A stretch of 64,000 nt of DNA from Torymus aiolomorphi (Eukaryota; Arthropoda; Insecta; Hymenoptera; Torymidae): positions 177,183,604 to 177,247,603 of the forward strand of contig CM070873.1 of NCBI GenBank assembly GCA_036365515.1, in the 5' to 3' direction. Shown one piece after another: positions 44,037-55,491 of this stretch (position 1 is its first letter; each line of letters begins with the position of its first letter). The notes under the pieces were generated by a model. It was not told where the DNA came from. It saw only the letters and a program-made list of their open reading frames with translations, and made no database searches. Position numbers and translations under genes: made by a program.

Positions 44037-46332
44037 TTAATATTCTTGTCGATAGTCATAATAACTATACTGAGGGTACTGCTGCAATAAATATATAATA
44101 TATATATACACACATACATATGTAAATTAAGATTAAGGTATTTCACCCGGTCGAAGCAGCAGTTTTAGTTTTTGTATTTTTTAAATAATGTTTTATTAAG
44201 TTGATAATCCAAGAAAAAGTACATGTAACAAATATATACTAGAAGGAACATAAGACAATTTTTTTCAGACAAATTCAGGCAATAATCACTATGCTATTGT
44301 TAAAATCCAAGACAAAAATTTCAATAAGTTTCTCTAATTTTTTTATTTTTTATCCGATCTTAGCGAAATAAACCTTATTTTGTTCGTTAAGAAATTTCAG
44401 GAGGAGTATTTGTGGGAAAATTTATGATACGAGTTACCAGTACGGCGCAATATAAATTTGTTTCAGAAAAGCAAGTCAAGTTTTAGAGTGTTTAAGATGA
44501 ACAAATTGATGTTGCGCTGTACTGGTAACTCGTATCATAAATTTTCCCACCGATATTCCCCTTGAAATTTCTTAACGAACAAAATAAACTTTATTTCACT
44601 AAGATCGGATAAAAAATAAAAAAATTAGAGAAACTAATTGAAGTTTTTGTCTTTAATTGTAACAATAGCATAGTGATTATTGCCTGAATTGGTCTGAAAA
44701 AAATTGTCTTATGTTCCTTCTATTATATATTTGTTACACGTACTTACTCTTGGATTATCAACTTAATAAAACATTATTTAAAAAATACAAAAACTAAACC
44801 TGCTAAAAACTAAAACTGCTGTTTCGACCGGGTGAACTACCTTAAATTGTTTGTAAATAATAATACATACTAATCGTCTATGCTCGTTCTCCTCGAGCTC
44901 TGTAATTATTTTCTTGGCCATATCCAATTTCTTTTTCAAGTCCGGGTTGTTGTTGTGGTAGATACGGATTCTCTATAAAATCAAATTTTATTTGTAAAAT
45001 TATATGAATTAAATTTTCAGCATTAAATTATATAGCATAGCAGAAGTGTTAATAACCGTATCAGTTAAGGAAGTTGTCTCGATTTTGAATAAGAAAGCAG
45101 ATTTTAATAAAATGTTGAGGACTGGTTCATATAAGTCTTAAAATAACTCAGTTAAATTCTTGGAACCAAAAGGTACCTAGGAAGCAAGATATGGATGTTT
45201 TCGTTTAAAGTAATTTAACATGGAGTCTTACGGGGATTCGCACAAATTTTCGTATTTTGTTTCACAGAAAGAGTAGTTTGTGATGAAAACATTTTCAGCT
45301 AAAGATAAGCATATAACGAACGATTATTGCTCTTAAAAAGTATCATTGGGTACCTTTATGTATAAAAAAAAAATTTACTCAAGTCAAAAACTATACATTT
45401 AATCTAAAAAAATGAGTCAAATAAGCTTACGAAACTTGTTATTGATAATTCAGACGAATAGAATTGTTTTGTTTGAATGTATAATTATTATTTAGTTTAC
45501 CAATATTTTTAAGGCTTTCTTCAACAACATTTACTTTGTAAATTAACAAATAGATAAACATCCCTCATTTGGACTAGTTGTGTATTGAGAGAACTCCCCT
45601 AACTAGTTATAATGATGATAATATTTTGCAAATAATTTACCTCTTTTAACTTTGCAATTGCTTCATCTGCGTTTCTGTTAGAAAAGTCTACTGATACAGT
45701 TAATGCAGATGAAGTAGGTATAGTCGGTGGAATCAATGGTGGAGTTATATGATGATACTGCTGCTGATCATGAAGCATGCGCTTTAAGTTATGAACTTCC
45801 GCTGCTAATCTGGCTACCTCATCTGACTGTTGGTACCGTTCATACCGATGCTGGTAGCCGTACGAGTCATACCTAGGTTGTTGCTGTTTGCGGCGCTCAT
45901 CTTCTTCTTGCCCTCTTCTCTTTCTCTCCTCCCTCTCCTTATCCCCCTTTCTTTTTCTTTCTTTTCTCTTCTCTTCCTTCCTTTTTTCATCAGCCTTTAG
46001 TTTTTCCTCCTCCTTTCTTTTTAACTCTTTCCTCCCCTCTTCCTTTCTTTTTTCTTCCGCCATAAGTCTTTCGTCTTCCTTTCTTTTTTCATCTGCCTTT
46101 CGATTTTCCTCCTCCTTCCTTCTTTCTTCTGCCTTTAGCCTCGCCTCCTTTTTTTCTCTTCTTTTAGCTTTTCAATTTCTTTTTTTAGTTTTTCATTTTC
46201 TTCTATTTGTTTAAATTTCTTGCCATTTCCTTTTACTCCATATTTTTTCGTTCCTGAAAAGATAACAAGTTGAAAATCACCATACGCACTAATTTCGAAC
46301 GGTGTTTTATCCCACGAGAGCCGAATAATCAT
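44037..46332 (-). CDS. Possible three-exon Lys/Glu-rich coiled-coil gene
   Basis: Proposed exons on the minus strand: 46332-45641, 44972-44871 and 44081-44037. Exon 1 ends GAG before GTAAATT; exon 2 follows TTTTATAG and ends before GTATGT; exon 3 follows TTTATTGCAG and ends at TAA with the tail QYPQYSYYDYRQEY. All junctions are phase 0, which supports the model. Exon 1 has a short N-terminal part (WDKTPFEISAYG), then a long run of Lys, Glu and Arg that should form a charged coiled coil, then a Gln/Tyr-rich part (RYDSYGYQHRYERYQQ). One base is missing in an A-run near 46152, splitting exon 1 into two frames; its length, 692, is one short of a multiple of three. No known family recognised. Exon 2 is also open in another frame. 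A TTAA foldback sits in intron 2. Confidence 0.4.
44137..44841. mobile_element. piggyBac-type foldback (TTAA flanks), 705 bp
   Basis: Ends GGTATTTCACCCGGTCGAAG and TTCGACCGGGTGAACTACC with TTAA on each side (44133-44136, 44842-44845). The arms pair almost end to end, about 310 bp each, with a loop near 44450-44510. No transposase; it would be moved by a piggyBac-like enzyme in trans. Confidence 0.82.
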
Positions 46333-46367
46333 ATTAAAATTATGATTTTGAGCTTACAGTGGTATAA

Positions 46368-46368
<1 letters not shown>

Positions 46369-46432
<64 letters not shown>
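46369..46432. repeat. (AT)n microsatellite
   Basis: About 64 bp of AT dinucleotides. Confidence 0.95.
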
Positions 46433-46438
<6 letters not shown>

Positions 46439-46710
46439 AACATGCATGAACATATACTTAGAATTCACTCCCGGTTGCCGCATAACCTCTCAAAAAAACA
46501 TGCATATAAACACCGATTAATAAAACGAATGCACAAACGCGAAAAAATATTTTTTTTGCTTACCCCTATTTGCCGCAGCTACCGTCTTCTTAACTCTCAT
46601 CGACCTCATAATTCTTTGATGAGATATCTCGATATCTCTTTGTTGCAAGCGGGGACAACCACGGCTAGGCACGGGCTGGTTCTTTGCTTATGGGAGCATG
46701 TAACATAAGC

Positions 46711-46790
46711 GCTGTGCTGTGCGATGCCGTGCGATGCCGTGCGATGCCGTACGATGCCGTACGATGCCGCGCGGTGCCGCACGATTATAA
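46711..46790 (+). repeat. 10-bp tandem repeat GCGATGCCGT
   Basis: Eight decamers in register, drifting from GCTGTGCTGT through GCGATGCCGT and ACGATGCCGT to GCGGTGCCGC. Confidence 0.9.
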
Positions 46791-46989
46791 GTGCTGCGTC
46801 CGATCAAAATATTCAGTAGTTTTTGCGTAAAGTTTGAACGAAATATCGAGGTGGTGGCGAGCGCGGTGTCAGAATTTTGTTCAAGGTTTATGCGAAAACT
46901 AATTGATATTTTGACTTAAAACTTTGCAGAAAGGTAGAGTATTATAAAGCCTAGAAGGGTAAACTCATCATTTTACTTAATTTGCAAAA

Positions 46990-47392
46990 AAAAAATAGAT
47001 TTTGTTATCATAAGTCGATTGTGTAGTACAGGGTTACCAGAAGATGGCGTTACAAGCGTGCCGTCTGTGGCTGGGCGGGCCTGCCGGGCCGCCAAGGGCG
47101 CCGAGACGCCGACCGGCCGATCACTGCGTCGAGTCCGTCTTGTCGTGATTAGTCTCGTTTTTTTTTTGTTCTCTCACGCACCGCCGCCGAGTTGTAAGCT
47201 CGAGTTTTGCAGTTTGCGTTTTCAAATTGACGAAAGACTGACCGAACGTTGAGATTTTCATAGTATTTGATAGCGAGGATTTTCGGTAAGGTGCTTTTCA
47301 CGAAGAACGAGGATTGTCAAAGTGTTTGACTTTAACTTAACCTCAACCTCTGGAATATTTGGCTGATAAAAGATAACAAGACTTGTGACAAA
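46990..47392 (+). other. CpG-rich leader before the G-alpha-i copy
   Basis: GC-rich from about 47040 to 47150 (GGGCGGGCCTGCCGGGCCGC), then falling towards the ATG at 47393. It is probably the 5' untranslated part copied with the coding sequence. Frames here lack domains. Confidence 0.45.
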
Positions 47393-48995
47393 ATGGGTTG
47401 TGCAGCAAGTACGAATGGTGAAAAAGCTGCAGCTGAAAGGTCTAAGAAGATTGACAAAGGCCTTTGAGCTGATGGAGAAAGAATTGCAAGTGAAGTTAAA
47501 TTACTTCTTCTTGGAGCTGGAGAATCTGATAAATCTACAATTGTGAAGCAAATGAAAATCATCCATGAAACAGGCTATAGTCAAGAAGAATGTGAGAAAT
47601 TCAAACCTGTTGTCTACAGCAATACTATACAAAGTTTAATGACAATAATTCGGGCAATGGGAGATTTGAAAATAGACTTTGCTGATCCTAGCAAAGTAAA
47701 TGTTGCAAGATAATTTCTCACAATAGCATCATCTACAGAAGAGGGAGAACTGAATAACGAACTCGTGCATTTGATGAAAAGTCTATGGAATGATACTGGT
47801 GTTCAACGTTGCCTTACTCGTAGTCGAGAATATCAATTAAATGATTCTGCAGCTTATTACCTAAATGCTTTGGATCGTATCACACAACCAAATTACATTC
47901 CAACTCAACAAGATGTTTTAAAAACCAGAATAAAAACTACTGGAATTGTCGAAACACGTTTTTTATTTAAAGGACTGAATTTCAAAATGTTTGATGTTGG
48001 TGGTCAACGCTCAGAGAGGAAAAAATGGATTCATTGTTTTGAAGATGTTACTGCCATTATATTTTGTGTTGCTTTAAGCGAGTATGACTTGGTTCTTGAT
48101 GAAGATGAAGAAATGAATCGTATGGTTCCCTGTTGAAAATATCCATGTGGATTTTACATTGATTTCCACATGGAATCCATATGGAATCCATATGGAATCT
48201 ATACGGATTCCATATGGATTCCACGTCGATTCCATGTGGAAATCAGTCCCAAATCGTCCTATGGATTTCCACATGGAATTCCATATAGATTTCTATATGA
48301 ATTTTTCTACAAACATTTGTAAAACAAAATCCGTATGGATTTCCATGTAGATTTCCATGGAGAAATCCAGGTAAAAACGATATGATCCATATAGATTTCT
48401 ATATGGATTTCCATGTGGTAATTTAAATGTTTATAAAAATGTTTATTTATGAAATTTTTAAATTTTTTTACTAGGGATACGTTTTTTACCATATCAGTAA
48501 AGCATAAAAAATTATAAACTATAATGTCCTCTTATGTAATTCTTCGAAAAGATTCTACAGTACTTGTTGTCAAAAATATGTATCCTAGTAAAAAAAAATT
48601 AACAATTTTATAAATAAACATTTTTATAAACATTACAATTATCATATGGAAATCCATGTGGAAATCTATATGAATCATGTCGTTTTTACCTGGATTTCCC
48701 CATGGAAATCTACATGGAAATCCATACGGATTTGGTTTTACAAATGTTTGTAGAAAAATTCATATAGAAATCTATATGGAATTCCATGTGGAAGTCCACA
48801 GGACGATTTGGGACTGATTTCCACATGGAATCGACATGGAATCCATATGGAATCCGTATAGATTCCATATGGATTCCATATCGATTCCATGTGGAAATCA
48901 GTGTAAAATCCACATGGATATTTTCAACAGGGTTGAGCCTATGAAATTATTTGATTCTATTTGTAACAGTAAATGGTTTGTGGATATAAAAAATT
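47393..48995 (+). pseudogene. G-protein alpha-i pseudogene, split by foldback C
   Basis: Starts MGCAASTNGEKAAAERSKK, matching the N-terminus of G-alpha-i/o including the Gly-2/Cys-3 lipidation signal. The P-loop reads GAGESDKST, where the family has Gly in place of the Asp. Switch [22 protein letters not shown] is intact. In-frame stops replace family Arg (TGA 47466) and Gln (TAA about 47711). No introns are visible. The frame stops being homologous at 48127, where an 805-bp foldback is inserted, and resumes in frame at 48935 with EPMKLFDSICNSKWF, ending near 48995, so about the last 80 residues of the family length are missing. The parent protein inhibits adenylyl cyclase. This copy cannot make a working protein. 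Confidence 0.93.
48128..48932. mobile_element. Foldback element C (805 bp) inside the G-alpha-i copy
   Basis: Ends CCCTGTTGAAAATATCCATG and CATGGATATTTTCAACAGGG are perfect inverted repeats, and the arms pair over about 370 bp each. The arms are packed with short palindromes such as TCCATATGGA and CCACATGG. TT flanks both ends (48126-48127, 48933-48934); removing the element and one TT restores the host reading frame. No transposase inside. Confidence 0.88.
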
Positions 48996-49049
48996 GCATT
49001 CTCAGAAAGCTAACTTATTACGATTTTGGTTTTGACATTACGTAAGTAT

Positions 49050-50620
49050 CAGTGTTGTTGATGTTTACTTTGAGGTGCTGTATTTTAATACTTAATTTAA
49101 AAAAGTATGAGAATGATAGAAATCCGCTTCTCTAATGCATTTTAGGCATCGCATGTATTTTCAAGCTGTTTTCATCTTCTGTAAGTAGATATAATTTAAT
49201 GAAAAAAAAAAATTAAGTTATGCAATTTTTCAGATTTAGTTGAGGCACTGCTTGTGTATTTCTTAGAACTGTCAAACTGAAAAATGATATATTTTGATTT
49301 TTTTTATTAAATTATATATATTTTCAGAAACATAAAGTCAATTCAAAAATACATGAGATGTCTGAGATGCATTACTGAAGCGGGTTTTTATCATTCTCAC
49401 ACTCTTTTCGATTAAGTACGGACACATCATCTCAAAGTAAATATCGATTACATTGAATTGCCAATATACCTGCTAAATATAACAGGTGGCTTTTATATTG
49501 TAGGAGCAGGATGAACTTCCTTTCCAAGTTTTTAATTTTGACCCATATAGTGTAGTGTAGTGTAGTGAGTGTGAGTGTGTCTAAAAAATCTATAGATCTA
49601 TAGTTTAACAGCTATGTCCACAAAATGCAAGGCATTCAATGTTCAATTTCAGACTGCATGGTTGAGCAATAAATCAGAATATGTAAAAATTGTGAAAAAG
49701 TTATTTTAACCTGTGAAATTCAGTTTGATTGTAGTAGTTAATGAATAATGAGTTGGCTTATTCGTTAACTACCAACATTAATTGACTTTTAGAGGTTATA
49801 ATCAACTTTTCATAATTCTGACAGGTTTCCAAATTTATTATTCAATTGCACTCGTTCAAAGTAAATATTAAATACCATATATTAAAAGCAGGCCTACAGA
49901 TTTATAGATCTTTCGGGCAGTCACACACTACACGAAAGTTCAGAGTTCATAAGAGAAAATACATTTAATCCTTTCAGTCACAGAAGCCTATATATAGGCA
50001 CCTAAAATTTTTTTACATTTCTCGTCATTTTTGTTGTATTTAATGCATTTCCCTCATTTTTTTTGCATTTTCTGTTAGATAAATACTTAAACTTGAGAAA
50101 TATAATAATACTTTTTGGATTTATAATTGTTTTTAATTGTTATAAATAAATTTATGCCAAAAAATCGTATTTTTGTGAATTTAATTTGTGACTGAAAGGG
50201 TTAATTAAATAGGCTGAAATTTACAACTTAAAAAGACAAATTAATTCTGCTCTTATAATATAAAAGCTACCTGTCAGATTTAACAGGTGTACTCATTATT
50301 CAATGTTGTTCATGTTTACTTTGAGGTGCTGTGTTTTAGTACTTAATTTAAAAAAGTATGAGAATGATAGAAATCCTCTTCTCTAATGCATTTCAGGCAT
50401 CGCATGTATTTTTAAGCTGATTTCATCTTTCTGTAAGTATAGATTTAATTTAATGAAAAAAAAAATTAAGTTATGCAATTTTTCAGATTTAGTTGAGGCA
50501 CTGCTTGTGTATTTCGTAGAACTGTCAAACTGAAAAATGACATTTTCATTTTTTTTTATTAAATTATATGTATTTTCAGAAACATACTTAATGTCAACTC
50601 AAAAATACACGAAAAATTTT
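49050..50620. repeat. Foldback family member (copy 2)
   Basis: Shares blocks with 35865-36790: TTTACTTTGAGGTGCTG, ACCTGCTAAATATAACAGG, GGCTTTTATATTGTAGG and GTAGTGTAGTGAGTGTGAGTG. The segment 49050-49270 is repeated near 50310-50520 (TTTGAGGTGCTGT ... TTGAGGCACTGCTTGTG). Non-coding. Confidence 0.6.
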
Positions 50621-50960
50621 TGTTCAAATGCCATTGCTAAACGTTTTTGAATATCGACTTGAAACTTTACAGAATGGTAGATGGCTTCATTTAAGAAGGC
50701 AATGATGTGTGTTTTGCATGATTTACAAAAAAAAAATATAGATTTATTATCATTTATGGCCTGTTATAATCATAAGAAATGAACTATTAATAAAAAAGGT
50801 ATTTATGACCATAACGTTTGTGAATCGTGACGGTCATTTCTGTGTTACGCCCGTTACACGCAAAAAAATACAAGGAACAGATACAGAAATAACATGGGTT
50901 AGTATATCTATATATATGAGGAACAGCGCTTATTCCTTGCTGTTCGGGTCAGCTGACTAA
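50621..50960. other. Intergenic DNA, nothing recognised
   Basis: No credible frame; a faint echo of 46820-47000 (GACTTGAAACTTTACAGAATGGTAG resembles GACTTAAAACTTTGCAGAAAGGTAG) suggests a shared older repeat. Confidence 0.4.
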
Positions 50961-51069
50961 GTTGCATGTGGCCCCACGTCGTCTGCCTGCGCTCTCCGCG
51001 CCTATGCGGCAGCTATCTTTCTCCGCTGTTCCCGCGCCGCTGGAATGTCTGCGGCTGTGGGGAGGTAAA

Positions 51070-53120
51070 CAATACTTATTCTTGTTGTAATTATGTTTTT
51101 TTGCCTAGGGCGAAGAGTTCCTGCAGACGACATCGCGGCGTCGTAAACTCCTGCAGCTTTTTATTGAGACGAGATGTTGGACTGACATTTTATGTGGACC
51201 ATCATAACCTCTCAACGCGTTAAAAGAATTATCTGGTGAGTAGCTTACTGTAAGCAAGTTTATTGGTTTATACCTTTCAGCTCGTACGTATTCTGCAATA
51301 ATTTCCAACCATTTTGACAGGAGTATGGCTTCTCTGTACTCCCTCCGCAGCCAACTTATTCTTGTTGTAATTATGTTTTTTTGCCTATGGCGAAGAGCTC
51401 CTACAGACGACATCGCGGTGTCGTAAACTCTTGCAGCTTTTTATTCAGACGAGATGTTGGACTGACATTTTATGTGGACCTTCATAACCTCTGAAACCGT
51501 TAAAAAAATTATCTGGTGAGTAGCTTACTGTAAGCAAGTTTATTGGTTTATACTTTTCAGCTAGTACGTATCCTGCAATAATTTCCTACCCTTTTGACAG
51601 GAGTATGGCTTCTCTGTACTCCCTCCGCAGCCAACTTATTCTTGTTGTAATTATTTTTTTTTGCCTAGGGCGAGAAGCTCCTGCAAACGACATCGCGGCG
51701 TCGTAAAATCCTGCAGCTTGTTATTGGGACGAGATGTTGAACTGACATTTTATGTGGACCTTCATATCCTCTGCACTCGTTAAAAAAATTATCTGGTGAG
51801 TAGCTTACTGAAAGCAAGTTTATTGGTTTATACTTTTCAGTTAGCACGTATCCTGCAATTATTTCCTACCCTTTTGACAGGAGTATGGCTTCTCTGTACT
51901 CCCTCCGCAGCGAACTTATTCTTATTGTAATTATGTTTTTTTGCCTAGGGCGAAGAGTTTCTGCAGATGATATCGCAGCGTCGTAAACTCCTGCAGCTTG
52001 TTATTGGGACAAGTAGTTGAACTCACATTTTATGTGGACCTTCATAACCTCTGCAATCGTTAAAAAAATTATCTGGTGAGTAGCTTACTGAAAGCAAGTT
52101 TATTGGTTTTTACTTTTCAGCTAGCATGTACCCTGCAATTATTTCCTACCCTTTTGACAGGAGTATGGCTTCTCTGTACTCCCTCCGCAGTCAACTTATT
52201 CTTGTTGTAATTATGTTTTTTTGCCTAGGGCGAAGAGCTTCTGCAGACGACATCGCGGCGTTGTAAAATCCTGCAGGTTTCTATTGGGACGAGATGTTGA
52301 ACTGACATTTTATGTGGACCTTCATAAACTCTGCACTCGTTACAAAAATTATCTGGTGAGTAGCTTACTGGAAGCAAGTATATTGGTTTATACTTTTCAG
52401 CTAGCACGTATCCTGCAATGATTTCCTCCCCTTTTGACAGGAGTATGGCTTCTCTGTCCTCCCTCCGTAGCCAAATTATTCTTGTTGTAATTATGTTTTT
52501 TTGCCTAGGGCGAAGAGCTCCTGCAGACGACATCACGGTGTCGTAAACTCTTGCAGCTTGTTATTGAGACGAGATGTTGGACTGACATTTTATGTGGACC
52601 TTCATAACCTCTGAACTCGTTAAAAAAATTATCTGGTGAGTAGCTTACTGTAAGCAAGTTTATTGGTTTATACCTTTCAGCTAGTGTACGTATCCTGCAA
52701 TAATTTCCTACCCTTTTGACAGGAGTATGGCTCTCTGCACTCCCTTCGCAGCCAACTTATTCTTGTTGTAATTATGTTTTTTTGCCTAGGACGAAGAGCT
52801 CCTGCAGACGACATCACGGTGTCGTAAACTCTTGCAGCTTTTTATTGAGACGAGATGTTGGACTGACATTTTATGTGGACCTTCAAAACCTCTGAACTCG
52901 TTAAAAAAATTATCTGGTGAGTAGCTTACTGTAAGCAAGTTTATTGGTTTATACTTTTCAGCTAGCACGTATCCTGCAATAATTTCCTACCCTTTTGACG
53001 GGAGTATGGCTTCTCTGTACTCCCTCCGCAGCCAACTTATTCTTGTTGTAAGTATGTTTTTTGGCCTAGGGCGAAGAGCTCCTGCAGACGACGACGACAT
53101 CACGGCGTCCTAAACACCTG
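51070..53120 (+). repeat. 280-bp satellite, about seven units (plus orientation)
   Basis: TTGCCTAGGGCGAAGAG recurs at 51101, 51381, 51661, 51941, 52221, 52501, 52782 and about 53061, a period of 280-281 bp. Each unit has CTGGTGAGTAGCTTACTG followed about 40 bases later by TTTATACTTTTCAG, and further CTTTTGACAGG and CCTCCGCAG, so each unit carries splice-like donor and acceptor strings. It is the inverted relative of 37150-37880. It is preceded by a GC-rich stretch (50965-51065). Confidence 0.92.
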
Positions 53121-53129
53121 CAGTTATTG

Positions 53130-53930
53130 TTTTTGATTGGAATCAGATGACGGAGTCGTGTATTTTATATGGGCTAAAACTCCTGGGGATGTGATCATCT
53201 TAAGTTGCGGCTTTAACAGTTTCACTACATCACCAGCCGCGATCAGTTACTGGTCTTTATGGTAAGAAGGTATGGTTCTGTAAAGAGTAAAGCTCGTTCT
53301 TTAATTAAATTTTTAATCTTTTGTAGTTGTAATTCTTGTTTGTAATATCTGCTTTTGGGAGTGCCTTTGTAATCACTCGAGGCTATATCCTGAATTTAGA
53401 CAATTACTGAGGTCAGAAGAAATTGGCTAGCCTGCATCTATAATTTTTTTTTATTTGTAGTCCTCATTTTTTTTTACATAAATAAAATATTGTGTTATAA
53501 GTAAAAATAAATAATACAAAATATAATGTAGGTTACGTAGGAGTAAAAAAATATTTCCTACACACACATAAATTTATCGTTTCGAATGGAAATTTTTCAA
53601 AATATTGTCAAAGTAAACTATGAAAGATCAATAGTTTCTTATATCATCATCAAAACATTATGTGATAAAAATTCCAATTAAGGTAAAGGAGACCGCTGCA
53701 TCAGGGTTGCCAGATTTGACGATTTCTCGTCAAATTGGCGATTTTCTCCTATCAATGGCGACTGAGTTTATCAGTTATTTTACTTTTTTTATATATTTAT
53801 TATTACCTATATTGCTGCAGTGCATGTGAGCTTTCTATAAAAAGTTAACCTTTTCTCCGCAAGAAAATAGATTTGTTATCTCTATTATTTTGAATCTTTT
53901 TTTGTATAATTTTTAATTTTAATCAATATC
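53130..53930. other. AT-rich DNA, nothing recognised
   Basis: Short frames only. I see nothing supported. Confidence 0.4.
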
Positions 53931-53939
53931 GCACACTTC

Positions 53940-54540
53940 TCCAAGGCGAAGATCAACTCGTGATCTATTCGTACCGCAGCTGCTTAAGGGAGTCGAACAG
54001 ATTCTGCTAACACTTCTCTTTCACCTTCTTTATGCGGTCCTCAATGTGAAGCTGATTCAGATCAGAGCACATTTGGAACTTTTCCGCAACTGAACCTCAG
54101 ACTCGAAAGGTTCGCAATTCTCTGATAGCAGATAGCTCACGTCACCCACCGCATTAACCTCTCTCTCTAGCAGCTCGATTTTTTCGAAAACATCATTGTA
54201 GCGCTCCATACCGCTGTTCTGTCACAACAGCCGCTTGGGGATGAAGCACGGAAACTCTTCGGCTGCACCTGCCCTAGTTCCCTGCGACCCTGCCCCAGCT
54301 CAGCCTTAAGAATAGCTATAGTTTTCTCGATCAGCGCGTCTAACTGCTTCTGGCGGTTTGTCACTAAGAACTTAATCTTGCGACCTTGTTACGTAGTCGT
54401 GCCTGCAGTACACCGCATGCCTTCATCACCATGCTCATTCAGACGGATCTTCAGCAGCTGTTGTCATGCAAACAGCTTCAGTTTTTCGCTCGCTGCAACT
54501 TTGGCTTTGCGCTGCTGAAGATAGCTTTTACGAGAAATAG
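53940..54540 (-). pseudogene. Degenerate coiled-coil gene remnant
   Basis: Less AT-rich than its surroundings. On the minus strand coding-like segments appear in alternating frames: KLKLFA near 54480, LVTNRQKQLDALIEKTIAIL then KAELGQGRREL (54364-54270), and a segment reading FEKIELLEREVNAVGDVSYL near 54190-54120. They look like pieces of one charged, probably coiled-coil protein broken by several frameshifts and stops. No introns are visible, so it may be a retrocopy. I do not recognise the family. Confidence 0.5.
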
Positions 54541-54709
54541 CAGAAAATTACGTTTCTAATTAGTTTATACTTTTGCAGTTCGTAGCTTACTTATTTTGAT
54601 ATTTTTTTCTGCAGTATTCTTTAATATCTTATTATACAGTTGTACCATTACCTGAAGTTTTCTATATAAAATTCTATCACACACACAACGGTAGCCGTGA
54701 AATAGTTAA

Positions 54710-54717
54710 TATATAAG
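54710..54717 (+). promoter_or_regulatory. TATA box upstream of the G-alpha-q copy
   Basis: TATATAAG followed by GCGGCTCCCC. A start site about 25-30 bases later would give a leader of about 750 bases to the ATG at 55492. A plain retrocopy would not normally bring its own TATA box. Confidence 0.4.
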
Positions 54718-54729
54718 CGGCTCCCCTCA

Positions 54730-55491
54730 CGAGAAGACACACGCATACGAGCAGCAGCCTGTCTCGAGAGGAGAAAAACTTGTTGTAGTAGTAGCATAGC
54801 AGTATCAGCAGCAGTAGCAGTCGCCCGAAGAAGCGGAGACGCCTCGCCCGCGAACGACGCGAGCAATCATCATCACCGTCGTCGTCGTGGAAGGCGTGTG
54901 CGCAGCAGGGAGCAGGGGACAACAAACCCACAGGATCTACGGTATCAGAGACAAGCAGCAGTAGGCCACCCCCGCGTGTACACACCCTCGGAAGTGTGCT
55001 ACAACGCCGATGACGACGACGACTGCCCCACAGTGCGCGCAGTTTATTATCCTCGCCCTTTTGAAACACGGAGTGCCCGTTGCTCCTTAGAAAGTATAGT
55101 GTTTTCGTCGTAACACTAATAATAATAATAATAATAAACATCGTCATCGCCAGCATCGCACGAGAGCGCGCGTGTATATACATATATCCGTACACGAGAA
55201 AGTGACAAGGATCAAGTCAGTGCGGATGCGTCGTCTCTGATCCTCTAGTAAAGACAGCAGTAGCATTACTGCCGTCGTAACCGCTGTACTCGGCCGCTCT
55301 CCGAGGTAACCAAGATACGCGCAGTTTAAGTGTGTGTAAGTAGTGTGAATGTAACTCTGTCGCCGTCCTTGTACACTACATCTCCACCGGTGAGGAAGAA
55401 AGTCGTCGACGATAGCGTCGACTGTGTGGTGTGCACCGCTGTGCCGTGGACGAGCCAGGGCGCCCGCTATCCCTCGTGTCGCCCCGTCGCC
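54730..55491 (+). other. CpG-rich long leader of the G-alpha-q copy
   Basis: GC-rich with trinucleotide runs (GAGCAGCAG, AGCAGCAGTAGCAG, CGTCGTCGTCG, AATAATAATAATAATAATAA). Upstream in-frame sequence is open for about 50 codons but the family start is MACC at 55492. Confidence 0.45.

Noticed and set aside
45888..46214. Plus-strand 108-codon Ser/Phe/Leu frame
   Set aside because: Antisense shadow of the Lys/Glu-rich coding stretch on the minus strand.
48147..48913. Frames with MESIWNPYGFHV-like repeats on both strands
   Set aside because: By-products of the short palindromes inside foldback C.
47393..48995. Functional G-alpha-i gene
   Set aside because: Two in-frame stops, altered P-loop, an 805-bp insertion and loss of the C-terminus.
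54898..55491. Upstream extension of the G-alpha-q frame as coding
   Set aside because: The family start MACC is at 55492 and upstream residues have no similarity; the open frame reflects GC-rich leader sequence.
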